Assembly: GCF_003048575.1 (NCBI RefSeq)
Contig: NZ_PIRZ01000005.1
Location: 1-64,000 of the forward strand
Length of the DNA stretch: 64,000 nt
Direction: 5' to 3'
DNA from: Campylobacter concisus
GTDB lineage: Bacteria > Campylobacterota > Campylobacteria > Campylobacterales > Campylobacteraceae
Shown here piece by piece: positions 17,409 to 26,146 of the stretch (position 1 is the stretch's first letter; every line of letters starts with the position of its first letter). The position numbers and the translations under genes were made by a program. Under the pieces are notes generated by a model. That model was given only the letters and a program-made list of their open reading frames with translations, was not told where the DNA came from and ran no database searches.

Positions 17409-18509
17409 TTACTTCGAGCAAGCACTCTTGCCGTCATTTACTGGCTGGATCGCTGAGTTATCGGCCCCACCATCACTATTTATATTTTCTATCACTTCCC
17501 AAAGTCTAGCAGCCGCACTCTCGTAGCGTTTTGCTGTGACTGAGTTTGGCTCGTAAAAGCTAACTGGCTTACCATTATCGCCGCCCACGCGAACAGCTGG
17601 TTCGATAGGGATTTCAGCCAAAATTTGCGTGTTGTAAGCTTTTGCTACCTCTTCAGTTGTGCCTTTGCCAAAGATGTCATACTCTTTGCCATTATCTGGG
17701 CAGATAAAACCGCTCATATTTTCAATCACACCTGCGATTGGGATGTGGAGCTTCTCAAACATATCAAGCGCACGTTTGCTATCGTCAAGCGCTACCACTT
17801 GTGGCGTTGTGACGCAGACACCTGCTGTTACTGGCACGCTTTGAGCTAGAGTTAGCTGCGCGTCGCCCGTTCCTGGAGGCATGTCGAGAAACAAGACATC
17901 AAGTTCGCTCCAAAGCACGTCTTTTAGCAGCTGCTCGATCGCTTTCATTATCATCGAACCACGCCAGATGAGGCTCATGCCCTCTTCCATCAAAACGCCC
18001 ATACTCATCATCTCAACTCCGTGGCTAAGTATCGGCTTTAGCTTATTCCCAACGACTTGTGGCTGGGTATTTACTTCGCCAAGCATTCTTGGGATATTTG
18101 GTCCATAGATGTCAGCGTCTAAAATTCCAACCTTTTTGCCTAGTTTTGCCATTGAGATGGCTAAATTTAGAGTCGTGGTTGATTTACCAACGCCACCTTT
18201 GCCAGAGCTTACCATTACGAAATTTTTGACTTGAGGCGCGATATTTTTGCCACTTTGAGTGTTACTTTTTTCCTCAGGTATCTTTGGCTGGATCAAATTT
18301 AGCACATATTCATTTGAGCCCATGACACGTTTGATGTCCGTTTTTAGCTCGTTTGCCACTTCTGGGCTTGAGCTGACGATCTCGACTTCGATTAAAATTT
18401 TATCGCCAATTTCTACATTTTTTACAAAGCCAAAGCTAACTATATCTTTTTCAAAACCAGGATATATGACGCCTTTTAGTCTATTTAAGACCTCTTCTTT
18501 ATTTAACAT
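17409..18509 (-). CDS. mrp: Mrp/NBP35-type Fe-S carrier ATPase
   Basis: A 366-residue P-loop protein. An N-terminal MIP18/DUF59-like domain (1-85) precedes the ATPase domain with the deviant Walker [10 protein letters not shown] near residue 105 and [11 protein letters not shown] near 210. The family carries Fe-S clusters to apoproteins, often with a CXXC near the end; here that place reads [13 protein letters not shown], so the second Cys is missing, though a single Cys and a C-terminal CSK remain. ThiC, a [4Fe-4S] enzyme, is encoded immediately upstream, overlapping by 7 bases, which fits a carrier and client pair. Confidence 0.88.
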   Translation of the reverse strand: MLNKEEVLNRLKGVIYPGFEKDIVSFGFVKNVEIGDKILIEVEIVSSSPEVANELKTDIKRVMGSNEYVLNLIQPKIPEEKSNTQSGKNIAPQVKNFVMVSSGKGGVGKSTTTLNLAISMAKLGKKVGILDADIYGPNIPRMLGEVNTQPQVVGNKLKPILSHGVEMMSMGVLMEEGMSLIWRGSMIMKAIEQLLKDVLWSELDVLFLDMPPGTGDAQLTLAQSVPVTAGVCVTTPQVVALDDSKRALDMFEKLHIPIAGVIENMSGFICPDNGKEYDIFGKGTTEEVAKAYNTQILAEIPIEPAVRVGGDNGKPVSFYEPNSVTAKRYESAAARLWEVIENINSDGGADNSAIQPVNDGKSACSK

Positions 18510-19801
18510 TTTTCTCCTTTTTCTAGATCTTTTGAAATTTTATATGCACAAAATTTTGGTCCGCACATCGAACAAAAATGAGCGCTCTTAAACGCATCTT
18601 CTGGCAAGCTCTCATCGTGAAGCTCTCTTGCTTTTTTTGGATCAAAGCTTAGCTCAAACTGCTTGTTCCAGTCAAATGCGTATCTCGCATCACTCATCGC
18701 ATGGTCTTTTTCTATGGCACCTGCCTTGCCAAGTGCGACGTCTGCGGCATGAGCTGCTATCTTGTGAGCTACGATGCCCTCTCTTACGTCATTTTCATTT
18801 GGCAAGCCAAGGTGCTCTTTTTGCGTCACGTAGCAAAGCATGCTAGCGCCGTGATATGCTGCCATCGTGCCACCGATCGCTGACGTAATATGATCGTATC
18901 CTGCACCTATGTCTGAGACAAGCGGCCCAAGCACGTAAAATGGGGCGTCATGGCAGAGCTCTTGTTCGATTTTCATATTATACTCAATTTGATTTAATGG
19001 CACATGACCAGGGCCTTCTATCATCACTTGCACATCTTTTTCCCATGCACGAAGCGTTAGCTCTCCAAGCACTTTTAGCTCGCTAAGCTGTGCCTCATCT
19101 GTCGCATCAAAAAGACATCCTGGACGAAGGCCGTCGCCAAGCGAGAGTGAGACGTCATATCTTGCACAAATTTCTAAAATTTCATCAAAAATTTCATAGA
19201 AAGGATTTTGTCTCTTCAGCTTTGACATATAGCTTGCACTTAAACTGCCACCGCGGCTTACTATGCCCATTTTACGCTTTTTAACAAGTGGCAAAAACTC
19301 ACGCAAAAATCCAGCGTGTATCGTAAAGTAACTAACTCCTTGCTTTGCTTGCTTTTCAAGTATCTCTAAAATGAGCTCATTTGTGATATTGGTAACCTCT
19401 TTTGCCTCTTTTAAAATTTCATACATAGGCACTGTGCCTATCGGGACGCTTGAATGCTCGATGATCGCACTCCTAATAGCGTCTAAATCGCCGTCCGTAC
19501 TTAGATCCATAACCGTATCAGCGCCAAATTCTAGGCAGATTTCAAGCTTTCTAAGCTCAGCACAAATGTCGCTGCTTAAGCTTGAATTGCCGATATTTGC
19601 ATTAACCTTTGTCTTTAGCTTTCTGCCTATACCCATTGGTTTTAAATTTATGTGATTTACGTTTGCTGGGATGATGATTCTACCATTTGCCACCTCATCC
19701 ATCAGTAAATTTTCACTAATGCCCTCACGCTTTGCCACATAGCTCATCTCCTGTGTTATCTCACCACGCCTAGCATAATGCATCTGCGTCTTTTCTCTCA
19801 T
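18503..19801 (-). CDS. thiC: phosphomethylpyrimidine synthase ThiC
   Basis: A 432-residue radical SAM enzyme that converts aminoimidazole ribotide to the thiamine pyrimidine. The C-terminal cluster motif CSMCGPKFC (CX2CX4C) is near residues 414-422. Other hallmarks are IIPANVNH near residue 41, [26 protein letters not shown] near 260, and [14 protein letters not shown]. It is the short form lacking the long N-terminal extension of E. coli ThiC. No TPP riboswitch elements are visible in the leader. AAAGG lies before the ATG. The Fe-S carrier gene overlaps its end. Confidence 0.95.
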   Translation of the reverse strand: MREKTQMHYARRGEITQEMSYVAKREGISENLLMDEVANGRIIIPANVNHINLKPMGIGRKLKTKVNANIGNSSLSSDICAELRKLEICLEFGADTVMDLSTDGDLDAIRSAIIEHSSVPIGTVPMYEILKEAKEVTNITNELILEILEKQAKQGVSYFTIHAGFLREFLPLVKKRKMGIVSRGGSLSASYMSKLKRQNPFYEIFDEILEICARYDVSLSLGDGLRPGCLFDATDEAQLSELKVLGELTLRAWEKDVQVMIEGPGHVPLNQIEYNMKIEQELCHDAPFYVLGPLVSDIGAGYDHITSAIGGTMAAYHGASMLCYVTQKEHLGLPNENDVREGIVAHKIAAHAADVALGKAGAIEKDHAMSDARYAFDWNKQFELSFDPKKARELHDESLPEDAFKSAHFCSMCGPKFCAYKISKDLEKGEKC

Positions 19802-19875
19802 ATAATGCCTTTTACAAATTTTATAAAAGCACCATTTTAGTCCTTTTTTGATTTAAACTAACTAAATGGTGACTA

Positions 19876-19903
19876 AAAATTTCTTTTTTTAAAAAGAAAT
19901 TTT
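19876..19903. repeat. perfect 13-bp inverted repeat upstream of ispDF
   Basis: AAAATTTCTTTTT, two central T, AAAAAGAAATTTT. It lies 14 bases upstream of the ispDF -10 box, in the divergent thiC/ispDF spacer. Such A/T palindromes occur by chance in this AT-rich genome, but a length of 13 is unusual; it could be an operator or a terminator for an antisense transcript. Confidence 0.4.
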
Positions 19904-19917
19904 CAAGTTTTGAGATG

Positions 19918-19923
19918 TATAAT
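19918..19923 (+). promoter_or_regulatory. -10 element for the ispDF operon
   Basis: A perfect TATAAT, 28 bases upstream of the TTG start of ispDF. The region upstream is T-rich without a clear -35 box, as usual in Campylobacter. Confidence 0.6.
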
Positions 19924-19951
19924 TCTGTAACAATTTTTAAAAGGAGCTACC

Positions 19952-21070
19952 TTGCTTGATATATCACTTATAATGCTTGGAGCTGGAAATTCTAGCCGTT
20001 TTGAGCTACCAGTAAAGAAGCAATGGCTTCGAATAGGAAGCGATCCACTTTGGCTATTTGCCACTAAAAATTTGAGTAACTTTTACACATTTAAAGAGAT
20101 CATTGTCGTTAGCAAAGAGTGCAAATATATGTCAAAATTTGCTCCAAATTATAAATTTGTTGATGGCGGTGAAACCAGACAAGATAGCTTAAAAAACGCG
20201 CTTGAATTAGTAAATAGCGAATTTGTCCTAGTTAGCGACATCGCTCGCCCTTGTATCTCAAGCGAGCTTTTTCACAAAATCATCGAAGCTGCGTCTCAGG
20301 CTGATTGTGTAGCTCCAGCGCTAAAGATCGCAGACACCGCTTATCTTGGCGAAAATGTGGTTGATAGAGATAAGGTAAAACTTATCCAAACACCACAACT
20401 CTCTCGCACAGCACTTCTTAAAAAAGCTCTTAGCGGCGGTGAAATTTACACAGATGATAGCTCAGCTATGAGAGCCATTGGCGCAAGCGTTTGGCAAATT
20501 TTAGGCGATGAGATGGCAAGAAAGATCACTTACAAAGAGGATCTTGCCAAAATTTCTGCTTTAAAAGAGCCAGAAAATGAAGTCTTTGTTGGAAACGGCT
20601 TTGATGTGCATGAGTTTGAAAAAGGTCGTCCTTTGATTCTTTGTGGCGAGAAGATCGACTATGAGTTTGGACTAAAGGCTCACAGCGACGGCGACGTAGC
20701 ACTTCATGCACTAACGGATGCTATCTTGGGAGCTGCTGGGCTTGGCGACATAGGCGAGCTTTTTCCTGATACGGATGCCAAATTTAAAGATATTAGCTCC
20801 ATTTACTTGCTTGAGGAAGCTTATAAAAGGGTGCAAAGTGTGGGCTTTGTGCTAACAAACGCTGATATCACGATAATGGCACAAAAACCAAAAATTTCAA
20901 AACTAAAGTCAAAAATGGAGGCAAACATAGCAAAAGCTCTAAATTTAAGCCAAAGCCGCATAAATGTAAAGGCAACGACTACTGAAGGGCTTGGTTTTGT
21001 AGGCAGATGCGAAGGGATCGCTGTAATGGCAAGTGCAAGCCTTAAATTTTACAACTGGAAGCAAATATGA
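19952..21070 (+). CDS. ispDF: bifunctional IspD/IspF isoprenoid enzyme
   Basis: A 372-residue fusion. Residues 1-205 are IspD (CTP-dependent cytidylyltransferase): MLGAGNSSRFE, VKKQWL, RQDSLKNAL and the DIARPC stretch. Residues 210-372 are IspF (cyclodiphosphate synthase): GNGFDVHEF, LKAHSDGDVALHALTDA and the ATTTEGLGFVGRCEGIA end. These are steps 3 and 5 of the MEP pathway; fusion is typical of epsilonproteobacteria. The start is TTG, supported by an AAGGAG six bases upstream. The next gene starts within its last codon (ATGA overlap). Confidence 0.95.
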   Translation: MLDISLIMLGAGNSSRFELPVKKQWLRIGSDPLWLFATKNLSNFYTFKEIIVVSKECKYMSKFAPNYKFVDGGETRQDSLKNALELVNSEFVLVSDIARPCISSELFHKIIEAASQADCVAPALKIADTAYLGENVVDRDKVKLIQTPQLSRTALLKKALSGGEIYTDDSSAMRAIGASVWQILGDEMARKITYKEDLAKISALKEPENEVFVGNGFDVHEFEKGRPLILCGEKIDYEFGLKAHSDGDVALHALTDAILGAAGLGDIGELFPDTDAKFKDISSIYLLEEAYKRVQSVGFVLTNADITIMAQKPKISKLKSKMEANIAKALNLSQSRINVKATTTEGLGFVGRCEGIAVMASASLKFYNWKQI

Positions 21071-21957
21071 AAATTTTAATAGTAGAAAATGAAATTTACC
21101 TAGCTGGCTCGATGGCTAGTAAACTAGCTGACTTTGGCTACGATTGCGAGATCGCTAAAAGCGTAAAAGAAGCATTGAAGTTTGAAAATTTTGATGTAGT
21201 GTTACTTTCTACCACACTTCCAGGACAGGATTTTTACCCTGTTATTGAAAAATTTAAAAGCTCTATCATCATTTTATTAATCGCTTATATCAACAGTGAC
21301 ACTGTGCTAAAACCGATTCAGGCAGGTGCGGTTGATTACATCCAAAAGCCATTTATGATAGAAGAGCTAGTTAGAAAGATAAAGCATTTTGAGGAATTTA
21401 GAAATTTCAAAAACGAGATCAAAAACTATGAAAGCTACGTAAATTACGCTTTAAAAGAGTACGAAATTTCTAGCTTTGAAGCAAAAAAGATAAAATTTCC
21501 ACTGCTTTTAAAATCAAGTAAAAGCGGATACAGCGATAAATTTATATTTAGCTACGTAAAAGCTTGCAAATTGCCATTTTTATTTTTAGGCAAAGCCTGT
21601 TTCTCTGAGCTTGAAAAGGCACTAGCCAAAAATGGTGATGAGCTAATCTATATGACAAATTTAGAGGAGCTAAAACAAGAAGAAAAAGAGAAAATTTTAG
21701 AAATTTGCAAAAAGAAAAAGGTTGCAATCTCAACTAGCGATTTTGCACAAAAAGCACCATTTGACGAGCTGGAGCTTTCAGGACGCGATAAAAATTTTAA
21801 TATCGACGAGATTGTTACAATCGATGAATATATAAAGTACATAATCGTTAATTATCAAGATAAATTCCCTGATACAGAACTTAGCAAGAAGCTTGGAATT
21901 TCTAGAAAATCACTTTGGGAAAAGAGAAAGAAATATGACGTCAGCAAGAAAAAATAG
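21067..21957 (+). CDS. HP1021/Cj1608-type atypical orphan response regulator
   Basis: A 296-residue protein with a receiver-like domain (1-120) and a C-terminal Fis-type helix-turn-helix (LSKKLGISRKSLWEKRKKY at the end). In the receiver the phospho-acceptor position reads FDVVLLSTTLPG: Ser48 replaces Asp, and the early acidic pair is altered to ENE. It therefore cannot be phosphorylated in the usual way. H. pylori HP1021 also follows ispDF, lacks the Asp, and is known to bind oriC and respond to redox state; by position and architecture this is its counterpart. It overlaps ispDF by 4 bases and the next gene by 23. Confidence 0.85.
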   Translation: MKILIVENEIYLAGSMASKLADFGYDCEIAKSVKEALKFENFDVVLLSTTLPGQDFYPVIEKFKSSIIILLIAYINSDTVLKPIQAGAVDYIQKPFMIEELVRKIKHFEEFRNFKNEIKNYESYVNYALKEYEISSFEAKKIKFPLLLKSSKSGYSDKFIFSYVKACKLPFLFLGKACFSELEKALAKNGDELIYMTNLEELKQEEKEKILEICKKKKVAISTSDFAQKAPFDELELSGRDKNFNIDEIVTIDEYIKYIIVNYQDKFPDTELSKKLGISRKSLWEKRKKYDVSKKK

Positions 21958-23116
21958 TGAAATTTCTATAAATACCGAAGTTTTTGGTGCTTTGGAGCTA
22001 ATAAAAAATAAGATTCTCTCAGATTACGACTCGCTTATGGATGATGAACAGATAAAAGAGGTGAGTAAGAAAGGCTATTTTAATGGCGAGCCGATGCCGT
22101 ATTCTTTTGGATTCGCTCCATTTGGCGAGCTAAATCAAAATATTACTAGCAAGCTTGCTCCTGGACAAAAGGTAAATCTAAGTCTTGATGGTAAGATCGT
22201 TGGGCACATCAATGTTGCTAAGGTCTTTAAATTTGACGAGAGCATGAGAGCTAAAAATATATTTTTAGCAAACGAAGCTAGCAATGATAAAGAGCTAAAT
22301 TTAGGTAAATACGGCATTAGTGGCGAATTTGAGCTTTATGATAAAAGTATGCAAATAAGCAAAAATGCACTAAACGATCTAATAAAAGAAGATGGCGCTA
22401 AAAAGATAACGGCTGTCTTTTTAACGGCTGATCCATTTAATAGAGCTCACGAGCGCCTTGTTAGAATGACTATTGACAAGGCTGATTTAGTAATCATTTT
22501 TTTAATACGAACAAGAGAAGAAAAGCACGTTGATTACGAGATTAGAAAGCAAGTGCTAGGCTATTTTATACAAAATTATTTGCCGATAAAAAAGGTCTTT
22601 GTCTTTGCTCTAAAAAATACGACTCTTTTTAGCTCACATGCAAATCCTACACTTGAGTGCATCGCTGCTTCAAGATTTGGAGCAAATAAGCTAGTCATCG
22701 GACAAAACCACTCAGGGATTGGAATGTTTTTTGATCACAATGAAGCTCATACGATTCTTGATATTTATAAAAACGACCTAAATTTAGAGGTAATCGTGCT
22801 GCCAGAGCTAGTTTATTGCAACAAATGCAAGACGCTAGTTAGTACCAAAAGTTGCCCGCACGGACAACACCATCAGATCAAATATCATCCAGATGTTATC
22901 AAGGAGCTGCTATTTAACGGCATTATGCCACCAGCCATTCTTGTGAGGCCAGAAATTTCTGCACTAGTTTTAAGCAAACTCTTTACAAATCGCTTCAAAG
23001 ACGTGCAAAAGCTTTGCGATGACCTTTTTGTAAATTCAGGACTGCTTGAAAACAAAACTGACCGCGACTTTTACGAAGAGCTTATGAAGCTTTATCAAAC
23101 ATCATCGATGACTTAA
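21935..23116 (+). CDS. ATP-sulfurylase-like nucleotidyltransferase with altered active site
   Basis: A 393-residue protein of the sulfate adenylyltransferase fold. The ATP/sulfate motif QxRNPxHxxHE appears as LTADPFNRAHERLVR near residues 163-177: Gln, Arg, Asn and the first His are gone, the second His is kept. GRDHAGxG becomes GQNHSGIG. A zinc site is present (CNKC near 295-298, then CPHG and paired His near 307-312). Loss of the sulfate-binding Gln and Arg suggests a different substrate. I choose the ATG at 21935 because the upstream in-frame start (21893) lies deep in the regulator gene with no ribosome site and family similarity begins after this Met. Confidence 0.75.
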   Translation: MTSARKNSEISINTEVFGALELIKNKILSDYDSLMDDEQIKEVSKKGYFNGEPMPYSFGFAPFGELNQNITSKLAPGQKVNLSLDGKIVGHINVAKVFKFDESMRAKNIFLANEASNDKELNLGKYGISGEFELYDKSMQISKNALNDLIKEDGAKKITAVFLTADPFNRAHERLVRMTIDKADLVIIFLIRTREEKHVDYEIRKQVLGYFIQNYLPIKKVFVFALKNTTLFSSHANPTLECIAASRFGANKLVIGQNHSGIGMFFDHNEAHTILDIYKNDLNLEVIVLPELVYCNKCKTLVSTKSCPHGQHHQIKYHPDVIKELLFNGIMPPAILVRPEISALVLSKLFTNRFKDVQKLCDDLFVNSGLLENKTDRDFYEELMKLYQTSSMT

Positions 23117-23124
23117 GGAAATTT

Positions 23125-23592
23125 ATGCAAAAACTATTTTTAACTTTTTTTGGATTTGGACTTTTGCCAAAAGCACCTGGCACTTGGGGCTCTATAGCTG
23201 GTGCAGTGGTAGCTTATTTCGTACTTTATTTTTTATCTTCAACCACACTTTTATTAGCTAGCATTTTGCTGTTTTTGGTAAGCATTAGTGTTATAGATGA
23301 TTTTGAAAAAAAGGTAAATTCTCACGATGAAAGTTTTATCGTTATAGACGAAGTTGCTGGAGTTTGGCTTGCTATTGCCATTAGCGGAGCTACTATCTCT
23401 CAACTCGTACTCTCGCTTGTGTTTTTTAGAGTGCTTGATATCAAAAAGCCTTCGATAATAGGTAGGATCGACCGCAATGTAAAAGGTGGCCTTGGCGTAA
23501 TGGGCGATGATATGGTAGCTGGTTTTTTTGCTGGAATAATTAGCGCAATAATATACGGGGCTGCTATAAAATTTGGCATAACTTTGCCGTAA
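23125..23592 (+). CDS. pgpA: phosphatidylglycerophosphatase A
   Basis: A 155-residue membrane enzyme that removes phosphate from phosphatidylglycerophosphate in phosphatidylglycerol synthesis. It has LPKAPGTWGSIAG near residues 14-26, DEVAGVWLA near 72-80 and the D-I-K-K-P-S stretch near residue 110 followed by GGLGVMGDDMVAG. Three hydrophobic helices surround these. AGGAAA lies before the ATG. It closes the ispDF-regulator-sulfurylase-like operon; a hairpin covers its stop. Confidence 0.9.
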   Translation: MQKLFLTFFGFGLLPKAPGTWGSIAGAVVAYFVLYFLSSTTLLLASILLFLVSISVIDDFEKKVNSHDESFIVIDEVAGVWLAIAISGATISQLVLSLVFFRVLDIKKPSIIGRIDRNVKGGLGVMGDDMVAGFFAGIISAIIYGAAIKFGITLP

Positions 23593-23617
23593 AAATATAG
23601 ATTTTTGGCAAAGTTAT
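23578..23617 (+). terminator. hairpin at the end of pgpA
   Basis: ATAACTTTGCC (23578-23588, including the final codons of pgpA) pairs perfectly with GGCAAAGTTAT (23607-23617) across an 18-base loop. No strong T-run follows, but it lies between convergent genes and is the only strong structure there. Confidence 0.5.
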
Positions 23618-23645
23618 ATAGGCTTAAATATCTTTTATATAAATT

Positions 23646-24107
23646 TTAAGCAAGTCCTAGCTCATTTAAAACAGAACTTAGATTAACCGAGCTACTACTC
23701 TTACTATTAAGATTTTTTTGCTTCTCTAGCAGAGCTTGATTAGCAAGTGCTACATTTAGCTCTTTGCGGTAATCACTTAAAATTTTATCCATTATCTTAA
23801 GCAGCTCATTTTTTTGATCCTGTGTTTTTGCGGGATCATCTATGCCTAGAAGTTCAGTTAGCTCCTTTTTCTTTTGGGCTATTTTTTCTTCTATTTTGTT
23901 AGAATTTAGCTCGCTTATAAAACCAACTGCGCCGATTTCAGTAAGCCTTTTTTTAAACTGTTCAATCTTATCTGAAATTTTTGCATCGCTTGCGATCTTA
24001 TCCATAGCAAGGCTTAAAATTTCGTCAAAACTATTTTTTTTATCTTTAGTTTTGCTTGAGCCTGATTGCAATAAATAATCGATTATGTCGTTATTTTGTA
24101 CTTTCAT
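23646..24107 (-). CDS. hypothetical coiled-coil protein
   Basis: A 153-residue soluble protein, highly charged (Lys/Glu/Asp) and almost all helical. KIEQFKKRLTEIG and EEKIAQKKKELTELLGIDDPAKTQDQK-type heptads suggest one long coiled coil over residues 40-135; the C-terminus is Ser-rich and ends LSSVLNELGLA. There is no signal peptide. Its size, the starting IIDYLLQ and the Ser/Leu end resemble small flagellar or secretion accessory proteins in this genus, but I do not recognise it. AGGAG precedes the ATG. It is probably transcribed alone. Confidence 0.6.
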   Translation of the reverse strand: MKVQNNDIIDYLLQSGSSKTKDKKNSFDEILSLAMDKIASDAKISDKIEQFKKRLTEIGAVGFISELNSNKIEEKIAQKKKELTELLGIDDPAKTQDQKNELLKIMDKILSDYRKELNVALANQALLEKQKNLNSKSSSSVNLSSVLNELGLA

Positions 24108-24156
24108 ATATCTCCTTTTACTGTATTGAGATATATTTTATAAGCAAGATTTATTC

Positions 24157-25110
24157 CTAAAAGTTAATCTCTTTGGCTGTTTTTGCTTTTTGTAAGATAA
24201 AACTAGCAAACTCATTACTAAAATTTGGACACCAAACAACCTTGTAGAAGCTAAAATTTAGCTCTTTTGCGATCTTTGCATATTCAATAACTAGCTCAAA
24301 AATAGTCTCAGAGTTATCAATACAAAAAGAGAGTGGATAGATAAGGGCCTTTTTACTCTTGCACTTTGCCAAAATTTCATTTAGTGAAGGCTCTAACCAT
24401 TTTACAGGCCCAAGACGCGATTGATAGGCTAAATTTATCTCTTTGAAGTTTAGTCCACTATCTTTTATCATTTTGCTTAGAATTTGCACATGCTCATTTA
24501 TATGTTTTTCGTAGACATCACCTTTATCGATAATTTTTTGAGGTAACGAATGAGCCGAAAAGATAAGCTCCACATCGCTTATATCTATATTATTTATAGC
24601 TTCATTTATGTGCGAGATTATGATTTTATTATAAATTTCATCATCATAAAATGGCCCACAAAGCAAAATTTTAGCCTTTACCTTTAACTCATCTTTTGCT
24701 TTTTTAAAATCATCTAAACTCGAAGTTATCGTAGTTTGTGAATGATGAGGATAAAGTGGCAAAAGCACTATCTCATCAAAATTTTCATATTTTTTAAGCA
24801 CATCTTTTGCAAATGGTGAAGTATAGTTCATCGCAAAATCAACTGCATCAAACTCATTTTGTAAGCTTGAAATTTTATCGCAAAGCTTAGCTGTAAGCTC
24901 ACAAATAGGCGATTTGCCACCTATTTGTTCGTAGTTATGCCTAGCCGTTTTTAGCCTACCTTTTGTGATCATAAAAGCTACAAATTTTCTTAAAAATTTA
25001 TTCTTTATACCCAAAATATAAGGATCATTAAACATATTTTTTAGAAAAATTTCTACATCAGCAAGGCTATTTGCCCCACCCATATTCAAAAGCAAAAGTG
25101 CCTTTTTCAT
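24157..25110 (-). CDS. hemH: ferrochelatase HemH
   Basis: A 317-residue enzyme inserting Fe(II) into protoporphyrin IX, the last haem step. It opens ALLLLNMGGANSLADVE and holds MNYTSPFAKDVL, LLPLYPHHSQTTI near residue 120, FSAHSLPQKIIDKGD near 190-203 (with the catalytic His) and NLAYQSRLGPVKWLEP near 230. The length is normal. Its start overlaps the stop of the upstream oxidoreductase gene by one base (TGATG), so both are co-translated. Confidence 0.93.
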   Translation of the reverse strand: MKKALLLLNMGGANSLADVEIFLKNMFNDPYILGIKNKFLRKFVAFMITKGRLKTARHNYEQIGGKSPICELTAKLCDKISSLQNEFDAVDFAMNYTSPFAKDVLKKYENFDEIVLLPLYPHHSQTTITSSLDDFKKAKDELKVKAKILLCGPFYDDEIYNKIIISHINEAINNIDISDVELIFSAHSLPQKIIDKGDVYEKHINEHVQILSKMIKDSGLNFKEINLAYQSRLGPVKWLEPSLNEILAKCKSKKALIYPLSFCIDNSETIFELVIEYAKIAKELNFSFYKVVWCPNFSNEFASFILQKAKTAKEINF

Positions 25111-25979
25111 CAGAATAGCTCTTTGATTTTTATCGCATCATCAATGCTTGAAAGCTCGCTACTTTCGCCGCTTTGACAAAGATCATAAAAAGCATCGTAT
25201 TGAGCTTTTATCTCATTATTTATGGGATCGGTTTTTAAATTCATCTGCCCATTTTCATTGACTCTATGAAGCTTATAATCAATAAGATCACCAAAATAAA
25301 CACCTTCTTTGGCATTTACTTCTATTTTAAAACGCTCTAAAGATCCACAAAAAGAATCAGTAATACTCACCAAAATTTGATTTTTCATTTTAATGTTTAT
25401 TCCAACATTGTCGCATATTTTGGTATTTGTTTTATTTGCCTGAGTATAAAAAAAGCTGCAAATTTCACTATCTACTAAATTTTTCGCAAGGTCTATATCG
25501 CAAAGCGAAAGTTCGTTTATAATATTTCCTTCACAAAGTGGTCTAAAATGCGCAATTGAAATGCTATAAATTTCTTCTTCTTTTAAAAGTGCCTTTTTTA
25601 ATGAAACAATAGTCGGGTTAAAGCGCTCATCAACGCCAGTGCAAACCCTTACTTTATTTACCACTGAAGCATATTTTATCTCTTTTAGCTCGCTTACACT
25701 TTTAAATATTGGCCTTGAAATCAAGATATTTTGGCAATATTTTGCACACTGACAAAAGGCCTCTACGATCTCATGTTGAGGCAAACAAAGTACGACAGCT
25801 TGTGGCTGGGCTACTTCTATAAATTTTTTAAACTCATCAAAAAACGGAGCTCTGCAAGCATCATCTCTATTTTCTTTATCAAAAACTCCACAAACTTCAA
25901 ATTTGTCAGAACGCCTCAGCTCCATATAGTGCCGCTTGCCAACCAGATTGTATCCAACAATGCCAATTTTGAGTTTCAC
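25110..25979 (-). CDS. Gfo/Idh/MocA-like NAD(P)-dependent oxidoreductase
   Basis: A 289-residue protein with an N-terminal Rossmann fold (LKIGIVGYNLVGKRHYMELR; GxxxxG near residues 8-13, followed by FEVCGVFDKE) and LCLPQHEIVEAF near residue 64. In active family members EKP follows the second half-domain strand; here it reads LISRPIF, so the catalytic Lys is replaced by Arg. The substrate is unknown. It overlaps hemH by one base. It lies divergent from alaS across a 167-base spacer. Confidence 0.75.
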   Translation of the reverse strand: MKLKIGIVGYNLVGKRHYMELRRSDKFEVCGVFDKENRDDACRAPFFDEFKKFIEVAQPQAVVLCLPQHEIVEAFCQCAKYCQNILISRPIFKSVSELKEIKYASVVNKVRVCTGVDERFNPTIVSLKKALLKEEEIYSISIAHFRPLCEGNIINELSLCDIDLAKNLVDSEICSFFYTQANKTNTKICDNVGINIKMKNQILVSITDSFCGSLERFKIEVNAKEGVYFGDLIDYKLHRVNENGQMNLKTDPINNEIKAQYDAFYDLCQSGESSELSSIDDAIKIKELF

Positions 25980-26109
25980 TAAAGACCTTTTAGTTATAAA
26001 TTTTTAGGCTATTTTAATTGCAAATCGCTTTTAAACAAATAAATTTATAAAATATATTAAGCAAAAATTAATTTTGTATTTTTTTATAAATTTACAAACG
26101 ATTTTTAGC

Positions 26110-26115
26110 TAAAAT
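26110..26115 (+). promoter_or_regulatory. -10 element for the alaS operon
   Basis: TAAAAT (TAGCTAAAATCG context), 31 bases upstream of the alaS ATG, with AT-rich DNA before it. AGGA precedes the start codon. Confidence 0.45.
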
Positions 26116-26146
26116 CGAGCAAAATTTAAAACTAACGAGGATAAAA

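Noticed and set aside
19801-19951. TPP riboswitch before thiC
   Set aside because: No CTGAGA-type or conserved TPP core stretches are seen in the leader on the thiC strand.
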